Positions 26,431 through 36,276 are shown, counted from the stretch's first letter. The stretch is 64,000 nt of DNA from Candidatus Zixiibacteriota bacterium (GCA_016933955.1 JAFGTT010000036.1:1-64000), one strand, 5' to 3'. Notes: generated by a model not told the origin, from the letters alone. Translations and numbers: made by a program.

Positions 26431-27570
26431 TTGACTGAAACGGTAAAGCCTGAAAAAAAACGAGTAGTCGCGTTCTTACATAAAAGACGCGAATTTACAA
26501 TCATTTCAATTATCCGGCCGATCGGTCTGCTTTGTGCGCTTTATATCTTTATTTTATCGATTACCCTTCTCGGTGATGCTTTCAAATTGTTCGGCCGGGA
26601 GTTTGCAGAATCTCTGCTTACAATGACTTCTAACCCCGTTGTTGGGCTTTTTATAGGCATTCTGGCCACATCGATTATTCAATCCTCATCAACCACCACC
26701 TCAATCCTGGTTGGTATGGTAGCCAGTGGATTGATTTCCATCGAGGGTGCCATTCCGATTGTTATGGGCGCCAATATCGGCACCACCATCACCAATACCC
26801 TGGTATCATTGACCCATATCAACCGAAGTCGGGAATTCAGCCGGGCTTTTTCGGGAGCCATCGTTCATGACATCTTTAATATACTGTCAGTTGCGATTCT
26901 TTTTCCTTTGCAATTGACCACGAATTTCCTGGGCCGCGCCGCCCTGTTTATGGAACAGGCCTTTGAGAATGCCGGCGGACTTCATTTTATATCCCCCATT
27001 AATGCTATTACCAAGCCGATTACAAAAATGATAATTGGATTATTTCATCAAAGCGCCTGGATTTCGGCGATTGTAGCCATAATTCTGCTGTTTATTGCCC
27101 TTAAACTCATGGTGGATATTATGAAATCCCTGGTCCTTTCCCGAGTTGAAGGTTTTTTCAGCAAATATATTTTTAAAACCACTTTCCGAGCATTGGTTCT
27201 TGGGATCCTTTTAACGGCGCTGGTTCAATCGTCATCCATAACCACTTCAATTGTCGTTCCGCTGGTAGGTGCCGGAGTTTTATCTCTCCGGCAGGTATAT
27301 CCATATACCCTTGGGGCCAATATCGGAACCACCGTAACCGCGATCATGGCCTCTCTTGTAACTCAAAATGTCGCCGCGGTGGCGGTTGCTTTCGCTCATT
27401 TACTCTTTAACTTCTGCGGAATCGCTATTTTTCTGCCACTGGCCAGAATTCCCCTAAGATTGGCCAAGATCATGTCGAGATTGACATTAAGGAATAGATT
27501 GATTCCCATTGGTTTTATTATATTAATATTTTTCCTTATTCCCATAGCTTTAATTTATCTATTGAGGTAA
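26431..27570 (+). CDS. Na+/phosphate cotransporter (NptA/PF02690 family)
   Basis: 379 residues, about eight to nine membrane helices. It has the two inverted Na/Pi-cotransporter repeats, each with a QSSS motif ('IIQSSSTTTSILVG' and 'VQSSSITTSIVVP') and a 'GANIGTT' motif. It imports phosphate coupled to sodium. The start is a TTG preceded by GGGGA, 31 bases after a strong promoter. Many bacterial relatives carry a C-terminal PhoU domain; here PhoU is a separate gene 6 bases downstream. Confidence 0.93.
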   Translation: MTETVKPEKKRVVAFLHKRREFTIISIIRPIGLLCALYIFILSITLLGDAFKLFGREFAESLLTMTSNPVVGLFIGILATSIIQSSSTTTSILVGMVASGLISIEGAIPIVMGANIGTTITNTLVSLTHINRSREFSRAFSGAIVHDIFNILSVAILFPLQLTTNFLGRAALFMEQAFENAGGLHFISPINAITKPITKMIIGLFHQSAWISAIVAIILLFIALKLMVDIMKSLVLSRVEGFFSKYIFKTTFRALVLGILLTALVQSSSITTSIVVPLVGAGVLSLRQVYPYTLGANIGTTVTAIMASLVTQNVAAVAVAFAHLLFNFCGIAIFLPLARIPLRLAKIMSRLTLRNRLIPIGFIILIFFLIPIALIYLLR

Positions 27571-27576
27571 AAGGCG

Positions 27577-28251
27577 ATGTACAAGAAGTTTCTGGAATTA
27601 TTCGGTAAGGAAAATCTCCTGGATCAGGCTATAATGACAACCATCAAAATGCTGGAAACGGATCGCGAAATGTTTGTGGCTTCGACCGAATCACTGCGAC
27701 GTCATGATACGGCTAAACTGCCTTTTGATATTTATGTCAAGGATAAGGAGATCAACAACTATGAACGAGAGGTCCGCCGGAATGTCCTGACGCACCTGAC
27801 GGTGGCGGGGACGGCTAATATTGTGCCCGGGTTGGTCCTGGTTTCAATTGTCATCGATGTTGAACGGATCGGTGATTATACTAAAAATATTGTGGAATTG
27901 GCCACGGCTCATCCAACCAAACTTCACGGCGGTATTTTCGAAAACGACCTCCGCGATATCGAAGGAATCGTCCGCGAAAGATTCGATCGAATTATTAAGG
28001 TTATCAGCGAGATGCATACCACAACCGCTAAGGATATAATTCTGGATCACAGGAATATTTCCACGCGATGCGATCGCATATTGATCGAAATAATCGGCGA
28101 AAAGGATAAAACTCTTTCCCCGGGAAATGCAACCACGCTGGCTCTTTATTTCCGATACCTGAAACGAATCGCGGCACATCTGACCAATATCGCCACCTCA
28201 ATTGTGAATCCGTTTCCCAGTATTGGTTTTCGCCCGACTCCTGAGCAATAA
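27577..28251 (+). CDS. PhoU-domain protein
   Basis: 224 residues, all helical. Two PhoU-like three-helix repeats (about 15-105 and 115-210) with 'IDVERIGDYTKNIVELA' and 'RYLKRIAAHLTNIATSIVNP', the E/DxxxD metal-binding helices of the family. PhoU proteins restrain phosphate uptake or signalling. Adjacent to and co-transcribed with the Na/Pi cotransporter, it probably regulates that transporter directly. Confidence 0.9.
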   Translation: MYKKFLELFGKENLLDQAIMTTIKMLETDREMFVASTESLRRHDTAKLPFDIYVKDKEINNYEREVRRNVLTHLTVAGTANIVPGLVLVSIVIDVERIGDYTKNIVELATAHPTKLHGGIFENDLRDIEGIVRERFDRIIKVISEMHTTTAKDIILDHRNISTRCDRILIEIIGEKDKTLSPGNATTLALYFRYLKRIAAHLTNIATSIVNPFPSIGFRPTPEQ

Positions 28252-28305
28252 GCGGTAACAACCGCTGTTGGGTTATGGCTTCTGATAGCCTCAGGTCAAG
28301 TTTCC

Positions 28306-28334
28306 TTGACAAATCCGGCCGCCGATTCTATATT
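28306..28334 (+). promoter_or_regulatory. Promoter of terC
   Basis: TTGACA (28306-28311), 17-base spacer, TATATT (28329-28334). The leader to the terC ATG is about 55 bases, too short for a manganese riboswitch. Confidence 0.8.
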
Positions 28335-28394
28335 GGCGGCTAATTAATTGGGGGCGAACAAATAAGATACCGGTAAAAACACGGAAATTACAAC

Positions 28395-29348
28395 ATGGAA
28401 TTGCTGGAAAATAAATATATTCTCTGGGGCGGATTTAACCTTCTGGTGTTATTCATGCTGGCTTTGGATCTGGGGATTTTCCATCGGAAGGACCACCGGA
28501 TTTCGGTCAAAGAGGGTCTGGTCTGGTCGCTTATCTGGATCATTGTCGCTCTTATTTTTAATGTTTTCGTCTATTTCTGGCATGGATCAGGGGCAGCCCT
28601 TCAGTTTTTCACCGGATATCTTATTGAACGGTCGCTAAGTATCGACAATATTTTTGTTTTTCTCCTGATTTTCACCTATTTCAAAGTCCCGGACATGTAC
28701 CAGTATAAGGTTCTTTTCTGGGGCATACTGGGTGCCCTTATTCTTCGCGGGCTTTTCATTGCCGTGGGAGTCATTTTAATATCCACTTTTCACTGGGTAA
28801 TCTATATCTTCGGGGCCTTCCTGGTATACACCGGGATCAAGATGGGTGTAACCGAGGATAAACAAATCGAGCCGGAGAAAAACCCAGTTTTGCGTTCCCT
28901 TCGTAAAATTCTGCCAATTACCAGAACTTATGTCAATGGCCATTTTTTCACCAAAGTCGATCTGAAACGTTACGGGACCCCATTACTGGTGGTTTTAATC
29001 GTTGTGGAAACAACCGATATTGTCTTTGCGGTCGATTCCATCCCGGCCATTTTCGCCATTACTCTCGATCCATTTATTGTTTACACCTCGAATGTCTTTG
29101 CCATCCTGGGGCTTCGTGCCCTCTATTTTGCCATCGCCGGTTTGATGGATATGTTTCATTATTTGAAATATGGTTTGTCGGCCATTTTAACCTTTGTCGG
29201 GATAAAAATGCTGATTTCCGGTTTTTATAAAATACCGGATTTGATTTCGCTGGGGATTATCGCCTTGCTTTTGACTATTTCGATTGTCGCTTCGATAGTC
29301 AGAAAGAAACCGGTTGAAAAAGTAAATATGGAAGAGCCAATGGCCTAA
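28395..29348 (+). CDS. TerC-family membrane protein
   Basis: 317 residues, about nine membrane helices. TerC family signatures are 'ALDLGIFHRKDHRISVKE', 'LIERSLSIDNIFVFLLIF', 'VETTDIVFAVDSIPAIFAI' and 'LGLRALYFAIAGLMDMFHY', with acidic residues inside the membrane. Relatives (Alx, TerC) export manganese or act with exported metalloproteins. Without riboswitch or neighbours the substrate is inferred as Mn(II) or another divalent metal only from the family. It has its own promoter. Confidence 0.93.
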   Translation: MELLENKYILWGGFNLLVLFMLALDLGIFHRKDHRISVKEGLVWSLIWIIVALIFNVFVYFWHGSGAALQFFTGYLIERSLSIDNIFVFLLIFTYFKVPDMYQYKVLFWGILGALILRGLFIAVGVILISTFHWVIYIFGAFLVYTGIKMGVTEDKQIEPEKNPVLRSLRKILPITRTYVNGHFFTKVDLKRYGTPLLVVLIVVETTDIVFAVDSIPAIFAITLDPFIVYTSNVFAILGLRALYFAIAGLMDMFHYLKYGLSAILTFVGIKMLISGFYKIPDLISLGIIALLLTISIVASIVRKKPVEKVNMEEPMA

Positions 29349-29461
29349 GGTATGCCATAAAATTCAGGATTACCATTTCATGATCGGTTTTTCTCAACAA
29401 TAAAAGTCGCTTTTTTATGGCCCAATAAATGACATGCACTAAAGAATATGAATTAAATCAC

Positions 29462-29500
29462 TTATCCACAGTGAAAAAGTTGTGGAAATGATGTGGAAAA
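29462..29500. promoter_or_regulatory. Cluster of three DnaA-box-like sites
   Basis: TTATCCACA (29462-29470, a perfect consensus DnaA box), TGTGGAAAT (29481-29489) and TGTGGAAAA (29492-29500); the last two are reverse-strand boxes with one or more mismatches. They lie in the AT-rich 168-base gap between convergent terC and the EIIA-CBS gene. The motif match is direct; DnaA binding is inference. Confidence 0.5.
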
Positions 29501-29516
29501 GTTGTAATTTCCCTGA

Positions 29517-30422
29517 TTATCCGCGAATAATCGAACTGACAATCTGTTTGCGAAGTAATATCCCAACCAGCTTCCCGTTTTTGGTTACATAAACCCGTCG
29601 CAGATCCTTGAAAAGCATCATTGCGGCCACCTCAACCAGCCGCGTATCCGGTGAGGTTTCCTCATAATCTTTAGTAAACAGCTCGGAAACTTTGATCTGG
29701 TTCTCCCGTTTTAGTAATTCCTCGAACGGCTCGATGTCCATTGAGTAATTCAGGTTATCGATCAGGGATTTATAATCGGGAAGGGCCATCTGGATAAGCC
29801 CCCGATCGGTGATATGTCCCAGAAAGTTGCCGTTATGATCGACCACGGCGATGGCAGACAGGTAATTCTTGAACATCAGGTTGGCCACATCTTTGAGAGA
29901 ATCATCGGGCGTAACGGTTGTTATATTACGCCGCATAAGGTCCTTGACGGTCAGTTCTTTTTCGACACTAACCCCGCTTTGCCAGAATATATCGATTATA
30001 TCGGCGGCATTCCCGGCGGATTTGATTTTTTCCAGATTACCTTCTATCCTGGCGAAGGTGGCAAAAGCCGACAGAGTTTGAAGATACAATCTGGAAATAT
30101 GTGAAGGGGTTAGAAGAAGAACCACGATTGCCAGCGGCACATTATCCGGGGTTTTATCTTCAAGACCGTTTTTTGATATCCCGACTAGGATGTACATATC
30201 ATCAACCTCATCGGTCCTGGCGTGCGGGAAAGCAAAACCTCTTCCATAGGAAGTATTTTCGATTTCTTCCCGTTCAATGATCATTTTTCGGACTTCTTCC
30301 AGATTAATCCCGGGATAATCTTCCCTTAATAACGCCAAAAGCTCATCGACAGCTCCGGTTTTATTGGCCGATTTCAAGTTCTCGATAATGTATTTTTCTT
30401 TTAATATGTTAGCCAGCCGCAT
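29517..30422 (-). CDS. PTS EIIA-2-like domain fused to two CBS domains
   Basis: 301 residues from the ATG at 30422, which has GAGGGACAGGA upstream; a TTG at 30437 is less likely. Residues about 1-145 form a fructose/nitrogen-type EIIA domain with the phospho-acceptor His67 in 'GRGFAFPHARTDEV'. Residues about 155-300 are a CBS pair ('VKDLMRRNITTVTPDDSL', 'ELFTKDYEETSPDTRLVEVA'). No EIIB, EIIC, HPr or EI is nearby, so it looks regulatory (PtsN-like, adenylate- or energy-responsive). It overlaps the DUF502 gene by 14 bases. Confidence 0.88.
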   Translation of the reverse strand: MRLANILKEKYIIENLKSANKTGAVDELLALLREDYPGINLEEVRKMIIEREEIENTSYGRGFAFPHARTDEVDDMYILVGISKNGLEDKTPDNVPLAIVVLLLTPSHISRLYLQTLSAFATFARIEGNLEKIKSAGNAADIIDIFWQSGVSVEKELTVKDLMRRNITTVTPDDSLKDVANLMFKNYLSAIAVVDHNGNFLGHITDRGLIQMALPDYKSLIDNLNYSMDIEPFEELLKRENQIKVSELFTKDYEETSPDTRLVEVAAMMLFKDLRRVYVTKNGKLVGILLRKQIVSSIIRG

Positions 30423-31080
30423 TATCCTGTCCCTCAATGAGATTGTCTTTTAAAAGTTTCGAGTCGACCCGCGTCAATTCCGATGGCGACACGATACCTC
30501 CGGAAACAAGCATTTTCACAGCTTCCTCAACTGTTATATTTATCGGTATTATTTCATCTTCGGCCACAAATACAAGAACCCCCGAAATCGGAGTAGGTGT
30601 TGATGGAACAAAAACGCCGACCATTTTCCTTGGTCCGTCCGGGCTATCGATAAATTTAATCCGGGCAGTGGCAAAGCCAATAGCATAAAGGCCCTTGCGC
30701 ATGTACTCGCACATAACGACTTCTTTGAAGGACTTAATCTGAGGGACCGTGACCGCCTCAATAAGCTGTTTGGCGGCAAGGTAGACCACCCGAATCACCG
30801 GTGTTTTGACCAGAACCCTTTCGCTGTAGCGATAAATTGTCTTGCCGATTATGCCCCGGGTAAAAAAGCCCGCCAGTATTATAAGAAGAATGGTAACAAT
30901 TATCCCCAGTCCGGGAATATTATAATGCAGGGTTTTCTGGATCAAGGGCGACAGAATGCCATCGATCGACTCAAAAAGAAATCGCAGGACAACATAGGTA
31001 AGTATTAACGGGACAACAACCAGAACTCCTGCGACAAACTGGTGCCGAATGATATCTTTAATCATTTTAAAAATCGACAT
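30409..31080 (-). CDS. DUF502 family membrane protein
   Basis: 223 residues. Two membrane helices near the N-terminus ('FVAGVLVVVPLILTYVVLRF' and 'GLGIIVTILLIILAGFFTRG') and a soluble C-terminal part with the family motifs 'YRYSERVLVKTPVIRVVYLA', 'GVFVPSTPTPISGVLVFV' and 'VEEAVKMLVSGGIVSP'. DUF502 proteins are widespread in bacteria and plants with no settled biochemical role. It is the first gene of a two-gene operon with the EIIA-CBS gene. Confidence 0.92.
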   Translation of the reverse strand: MSIFKMIKDIIRHQFVAGVLVVVPLILTYVVLRFLFESIDGILSPLIQKTLHYNIPGLGIIVTILLIILAGFFTRGIIGKTIYRYSERVLVKTPVIRVVYLAAKQLIEAVTVPQIKSFKEVVMCEYMRKGLYAIGFATARIKFIDSPDGPRKMVGVFVPSTPTPISGVLVFVAEDEIIPINITVEEAVKMLVSGGIVSPSELTRVDSKLLKDNLIEGQDNAAG

Positions 31081-31124
31081 CTGTCCCCTGAGCTGTTATG
31101 ACTAACCGATATCCATACCATGAA

Positions 31125-31154
31125 AATATACATAACGATTGACGATTTATGCAA
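31125..31154 (-). promoter_or_regulatory. Promoter of the DUF502 operon
   Basis: On the minus strand, TTGCAT (31149-31154), an 18-base spacer and TATATT (31125-31130). It is 45 bases upstream of the DUF502 start and just past nuoN. Confidence 0.6.
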
Positions 31155-31191
31155 CAGCTTTGATGATAATATCTCTATAGGAAACGCTGTT

Positions 31192-32658
31192 TTAAAAAGC
31201 AAAAACCTTCGCTGCTTCCAAGGCGAAATTCATGATCGGTTCCGGGAAAAGTCCGAAGATCAGGATTCCGGCCACACCGATAATCAGGACGATACTGGCT
31301 GGAAGCGGCGGTTTTATTTTGATCGAAGGAGTCTCCGAAGAGAAATACATCATTTTGAGGACATTGGCGTAATAGTACAGGGCAACGACCGATGTCAGCA
31401 GAGCCAGAATTACCAGCCAGGTATATCCAGCCTGAATACCGGCCGCAAAAACCAGATACTTGGCTACAAACCCGCCCAGAGGTGGAATACCTGCCAGAGA
31501 GAGCATGAAAATCGCCATAAAGGCCGACAGGGCCGGAGAGACTTTGGATAAGCCGCCATAACTGCTGATACTGTCGGAACCGGTTTTGTCATTGAAAACA
31601 GTGGCTACGGCAAAGGCGCCCATATTGGCGAACAAATAGATAAACATATAAAAACCAACCGAGCCCACTCCTAAGTCGGAGGTCGCCACCATCCCGACCA
31701 TTATATACCCTATCTGGGCAATGGATGAATAGGCCAGCATGCGTTTGATATTTTTCTGTCTGAGAGCGGTAATATTTCCCAGGATCATGGCCGCCGCGGC
31801 CAGAACCGCGACAACAATACCCCAATCAAGCGGAGCCATCACCTTGTCGGCGAAACCATACAGGCCATTGACAAATATACGCATAAATGCCACCAGTCCC
31901 GCCGCTTTGGAGCCCACCGAAAGCAGGGCCGTAATCGGGGTTGGCGCCCCCTGATAAACATCGGGCGCCCACATGTGGAATGGAACCAGGGCCAGTTTAA
32001 AGCCGATACCGGCCACCACCATGATTACCGCCAGAATAAATCCGCCGCCGATCTTACCGGCCGACAGGAACACCAGCGACATATTAATTTTAAGCATGAT
32101 AATATCGGTCGTACCGGTCAAACCATATAGAAGTGACAGACCATAAAGCAATATGGCCGATGAAAAGGCACCGATAATCATATATTTAAGTCCGGCTTCC
32201 ACCGATATCCGATCATCCTTATAAAAGGCCGCCAGGACAAAGAGCGGAATGGTGGTCAATTCCAATCCGACATAAAGTGAGATCAATTCACTGGCTGATG
32301 CCAGAAACATCATACCGACGGTTGAGAACAGCACCAGACCGAAATATTCGCCGCGATGATTCTTTATTTTTTCGGAGATGATATCAAATGATGACCCGAT
32401 AGCCATAAAGGCCGAACCGAGAAAAATAATCTTGAAAAAGACCGCCAGCTGATCCGACTGGAACATATTATTGAATGTTATGCCGCCGTGAAAGAGGTAC
32501 AGCAAGAGAGCCGTGAAGGCTGTTCCTCCCATCGCCAGGTACCCGATCAACCTGGTATTCCGCCGCCGGGTGCCGACATCATAGGCAATAATAAACAGCG
32601 CCCAGAGGAACAGAAATATTTCCGGTACCAACAATCTCAGATTATAATCAGGCATCAT
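31192..32658 (-). CDS. nuoN: NADH-quinone oxidoreductase subunit N
   Basis: 488 residues, about 14 membrane helices. Antiporter-like proton-pumping subunit of complex I. The proton_antipo_M core is evident: 'EAGLKYMIIGAFSSAILLYG', 'LALVPFHMWAPDVYQGAPTP' and 'QKNIKRMLAYSSIAQIGYIM'. It is the last gene of the nuo operon and follows nuoM by 9 bases. Confidence 0.97.
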   Translation of the reverse strand: MMPDYNLRLLVPEIFLFLWALFIIAYDVGTRRRNTRLIGYLAMGGTAFTALLLYLFHGGITFNNMFQSDQLAVFFKIIFLGSAFMAIGSSFDIISEKIKNHRGEYFGLVLFSTVGMMFLASASELISLYVGLELTTIPLFVLAAFYKDDRISVEAGLKYMIIGAFSSAILLYGLSLLYGLTGTTDIIMLKINMSLVFLSAGKIGGGFILAVIMVVAGIGFKLALVPFHMWAPDVYQGAPTPITALLSVGSKAAGLVAFMRIFVNGLYGFADKVMAPLDWGIVVAVLAAAAMILGNITALRQKNIKRMLAYSSIAQIGYIMVGMVATSDLGVGSVGFYMFIYLFANMGAFAVATVFNDKTGSDSISSYGGLSKVSPALSAFMAIFMLSLAGIPPLGGFVAKYLVFAAGIQAGYTWLVILALLTSVVALYYYANVLKMMYFSSETPSIKIKPPLPASIVLIIGVAGILIFGLFPEPIMNFALEAAKVFAF

Positions 32659-32667
32659 AATTGTAAC

Positions 32668-34158
32668 CTATCGCGCCATCAGGTTAACCAGGTTTTCCAG
32701 GGTAGCCTTCATCAGGTTGGAAAGCGGGCCCGGGAAAATTCCGATAGCTACAGTCAAGACCGCCAGTGGGGCCACCATCAAAATTTCCCTGACATTGATT
32801 TCTGTCAGGTGGTCCCATTTTTCCTTGTTGAATTCACCCAGGAAAATTCGCTGAACCATACGAAGCATGTACGCCGCCGTCAAAACCACTCCCAGCACGG
32901 CCAGGCCGGTGATGACTTTAAACTGGAAAAAGGACCCGACAAAAATCATGAATTCTGAAATGAATCCCGACATCCCCGGCAATCCCAGCGAAGCCATTGA
33001 AAACAGCACCATCAATCCGGTGTAGACCGGCAGTTTGGCGCCCAGGCCACCAAAGGCGGCGATTTCGCGGGTGTGGGCCCGGTCATATATTACCCCGACC
33101 AACATAAAGAGCGCCCCTGTGATTAAACCGTGGCTGACCATCTGGAACATACACCCGGCAATAGCCGTCACAGAGGAATAAGCCCCCAGGGCCAGCATGC
33201 AGTACCCCATATGCGAGACTGATGAATACGCCACCAGCTTTTTCAAATCCTTTTGTGCCATCGAAACCAGAGCACCATATATTATCGCGATCAATCCCAA
33301 CAGGGCGATCGGGATCGAAAAATAACGAACCATCTCGGGAAACATCGGCCAAGAAATTCTTAACATGCCATAGGTTCCCATCTTAAGTAAAACCCCGGCC
33401 AGGATGACCGAAACGGCTGTCGGCGCTTCCACATGAGCATCCGGCAACCATGTATGGAACGGCCAAACCGGGACCTTGATGGCAAAACCGACAAAAAAGA
33501 AAACAAAACAAACCATCTGAAGCGAACGCCCCAGGAAACCGGGAACGGTATTCACCAGCTCTGGAATATTCAGGGTATGCGGCGTGCTCGTAAAATACAG
33601 AATCAGAATGGCCACCAGCATGAAAATAGAGCCGAAGAGAGTATATAAAAAGAACTTGATGGCCGCATATTCCTTGCGCGGGCCGCCCCAGACGCCGATC
33701 AGGAAATACATCGGCACCAGCATGACTTCCCAAAAAACATAAAAGAGAAAGAAATCGAGAGCGCAAAAAACACCCATCATTCCCGCTTCCAGAAGCAGGA
33801 AGAAGGCAAAATATTCTTTGACCCGCTTGACAATATGGAATGAAACAATCACCGATAGAAATGAAAGAAGCCCGGTCAGCAGAAGCATCGGAACCGAAAT
33901 ACCGTCAACCCCGAGATAATACTGGGCGCTGATCGGGGCAATCCAGGTGAAAGGCCCCTCGATATAGGCAAAAGCGGCCGAATGTGAATAATTGAAAAAA
34001 TAGTCCCAGGTAAGATAGATGGACAGAACACAGGGTATAAAGGAAAAGAAAACCGATACCCATCTGATCAGATCATGCTTCTCTTTCGGTAAAAACATCA
34101 CCGCCACAAACCCCAGGAGCGGTAAAAATATCAGATAACTTAATATTGGAAAGCCCAT
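32668..34158 (-). CDS. nuoM: NADH-quinone oxidoreductase subunit M
   Basis: 496 residues, about 14 membrane helices. Antiporter-like subunit. Conserved segments are 'YYLGVDGISVPMLLLTGLLS', 'EVMLVPMYFLIGVWGG', 'PVWPFHTWLPDAHVEAPTA' and 'KLVAYSSVSHMGYCMLALG'. It follows nuoL by 17 bases. Confidence 0.97.
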   Translation of the reverse strand: MGFPILSYLIFLPLLGFVAVMFLPKEKHDLIRWVSVFFSFIPCVLSIYLTWDYFFNYSHSAAFAYIEGPFTWIAPISAQYYLGVDGISVPMLLLTGLLSFLSVIVSFHIVKRVKEYFAFFLLLEAGMMGVFCALDFFLFYVFWEVMLVPMYFLIGVWGGPRKEYAAIKFFLYTLFGSIFMLVAILILYFTSTPHTLNIPELVNTVPGFLGRSLQMVCFVFFFVGFAIKVPVWPFHTWLPDAHVEAPTAVSVILAGVLLKMGTYGMLRISWPMFPEMVRYFSIPIALLGLIAIIYGALVSMAQKDLKKLVAYSSVSHMGYCMLALGAYSSVTAIAGCMFQMVSHGLITGALFMLVGVIYDRAHTREIAAFGGLGAKLPVYTGLMVLFSMASLGLPGMSGFISEFMIFVGSFFQFKVITGLAVLGVVLTAAYMLRMVQRIFLGEFNKEKWDHLTEINVREILMVAPLAVLTVAIGIFPGPLSNLMKATLENLVNLMAR

Positions 34159-34175
34159 AATCTCCTTCTATCCTC

Positions 34176-36275
34176 CTAAGCTTCTATCTTCGGTTCCGTA
34201 TTGATTCGATCGGAACGGGATGATTTAAAAACCAGACGTGCCAGGGCAATCAATATAATCCCGGCCAGGTAATAGTAAAACCCGCTCGGTGTAACTCTAT
34301 AAATAACCAGACCAATAATTGCGGCGATAATCACCAGCGTGTAAAACTGCAATGACCCGCTCTGAATCCATCGAAATATCCAGGAAAGCCCCATGCAGAG
34401 ATAACCAAGACCGTTGACGGCGCCATCGACAATGTATTGATCGAATAATTGCTTGAGATCGGCCCATTTGACGGTCAGCCAGCCGGTGAAATTGACCAGT
34501 CCGTCAATAACATTGGCATCGAACCACCACATAATACGGCAGAGATCCATCACGCGATCGATAACCGCGGCTTGGTATATTTCATCGAAATAAAATTTAT
34601 TATACGACAGACGATACAGCAACTTGAACCGGCCGGCGATCACCTCAGCTGAAAAGGCATTTTTATAGTATATAAAATACGCCAGTCCGATTCCGCTGAC
34701 CGCCACCACGGTTGACAGAAGCATGAGCCCGTAATTGGCATGCACATGATACGCTTCATGATGAAAGGCAAACGCGGCAAAGCCATGTTTCAGCCAGGGC
34801 ATCCCGGTCCATCCCGCAAAAATCGCCAGGAAGGCCAGAATCATCAACGGCACCGTCATTGATTTTGGCGATTCATGAGCATGATCGAACCGGTCCTGGT
34901 TGCGCGGTGATCCGGTGAATGTCATAAAACAGAGCCGGAACATATAAAAAGCGGTCATAAAAGCAATCACCAGGGTTAAAACCATAAAGATCGGGTGCCC
35001 CACGGTGGTCGCCACTATCTCATCTTTTGACCAGAAACCCGACAGGGGGAAAATCCCGGCAATCGATAGCGAGGCGATAAAAAACGTCAGAGTGGTTGTT
35101 TTCATTTTTTTGTGCAGACCGCCCATTTCCTGGATATCGTTGGTATGCACGGCGTGAATCACCGAACCGGCTCCGAGAAAGAGCAGGGCCTTGAAAAAAG
35201 CGTGAGTCATTAAATGAAATGTTCCGGCGTACCAGCCCGGTGAGTGGAAATGTTCCGTGAACATCGCCCCGTAATGATGCATTGCCCGGGAGAAATCAAC
35301 TCCGTACAGGCCCAGAGCCATAATCATATAACCCAGCTGGCTGACGGTTGAATAGGCCAGAACCCGTTTGATATCGTTTTGAGTGAGGGCAATCGAAGCA
35401 GCCAAAAAAGATGTTATCAGTCCTATGACGGCGACCACCATCGAGGCGGTTTCCGAGGCCGCAAAAAGTGTCATGGCCCGGGCCACCAGGTACACCCCGG
35501 CCGCCACCATGGTGGCGGCATGAATCAAAGCCGAAACTGGTGTCGGGCCTTCCATGGCATCCGGCAACCAGACATGCAACGGGAACTGGGCCGATTTACC
35601 GACCGCCCCGCAAAAGATAAACACCCCGGCCGCGGCCAGAAGCCCCGATGACAGGTGCCCGCTGGTAACGATTTCAAAAACCTTCTGATAATTAAAGGTT
35701 CCAGCATAAAACCCGAGAATCAGCAGGCCGACAATAAATCCCAAGTCACCGATTCGGGTTGTGATAAAAGCTTTCTTTCCGGCATCGGCGGCGACTTTCT
35801 TTTCAAAATAAAACCCGATCAGAAGGTAACTTGTCAGACCGACCAGTTCCCAGAAAATAAATATCATAAAAAAGTTATTGGCAATCACCAGTCCGAGCAT
35901 GGAAAAGCTGAAGAGTGACAGGTAGGCAAAAAACCGGCTGAAACGCGGATCACCGTGCATATAACCGACTGAATAGATATGCACGCAACCCGAAACGATT
36001 GTGACCACCATCAGCATCACCACGGTCAGCGGATCGATCCACATCCCCAGATCAAGATGAAAATGGGGCAAATCAATGAAAGTGACCATGGCCTCCAGCG
36101 GAGTACCATGCCGGGCGATCATTTCGAACAGGACTACCACCGAATGGATAAAAGCCAGCAGAATCATCGAAATGGAAATATATGACGACAGTTTCTCCTT
36201 CCAGCGGGTGAAGAATACTACCACCCAAAATGCCAGTAGCGGATAAAACGGTATTAAAAAGGCTTTTTCCAGCAT
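34176..36275 (-). CDS. nuoL: NADH-quinone oxidoreductase subunit L
   Basis: 699 residues, about 16 membrane helices, including the long C-terminal lateral helix region expected of NuoL. Motifs: 'IYSVGYMHGDPRFSRFFAYL', 'FWELVGLTSYLLIGFYFE', 'QFPLHVWLPDAMEGPTPVSA' and 'KRVLAYSTVSQLGYMIMALG'. It is the distal proton pump of complex I and abuts nuoK. Confidence 0.97.
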   Translation of the reverse strand: MLEKAFLIPFYPLLAFWVVVFFTRWKEKLSSYISISMILLAFIHSVVVLFEMIARHGTPLEAMVTFIDLPHFHLDLGMWIDPLTVVMLMVVTIVSGCVHIYSVGYMHGDPRFSRFFAYLSLFSFSMLGLVIANNFFMIFIFWELVGLTSYLLIGFYFEKKVAADAGKKAFITTRIGDLGFIVGLLILGFYAGTFNYQKVFEIVTSGHLSSGLLAAAGVFIFCGAVGKSAQFPLHVWLPDAMEGPTPVSALIHAATMVAAGVYLVARAMTLFAASETASMVVAVIGLITSFLAASIALTQNDIKRVLAYSTVSQLGYMIMALGLYGVDFSRAMHHYGAMFTEHFHSPGWYAGTFHLMTHAFFKALLFLGAGSVIHAVHTNDIQEMGGLHKKMKTTTLTFFIASLSIAGIFPLSGFWSKDEIVATTVGHPIFMVLTLVIAFMTAFYMFRLCFMTFTGSPRNQDRFDHAHESPKSMTVPLMILAFLAIFAGWTGMPWLKHGFAAFAFHHEAYHVHANYGLMLLSTVVAVSGIGLAYFIYYKNAFSAEVIAGRFKLLYRLSYNKFYFDEIYQAAVIDRVMDLCRIMWWFDANVIDGLVNFTGWLTVKWADLKQLFDQYIVDGAVNGLGYLCMGLSWIFRWIQSGSLQFYTLVIIAAIIGLVIYRVTPSGFYYYLAGIILIALARLVFKSSRSDRINTEPKIEA

Positions 36276-36276
36276 A

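Noticed and set aside
28252-28394. Manganese (yybP-ykoY) riboswitch ahead of terC
   Set aside because: The promoter leaves a leader of only about 55 bases and the conserved motifs are absent.
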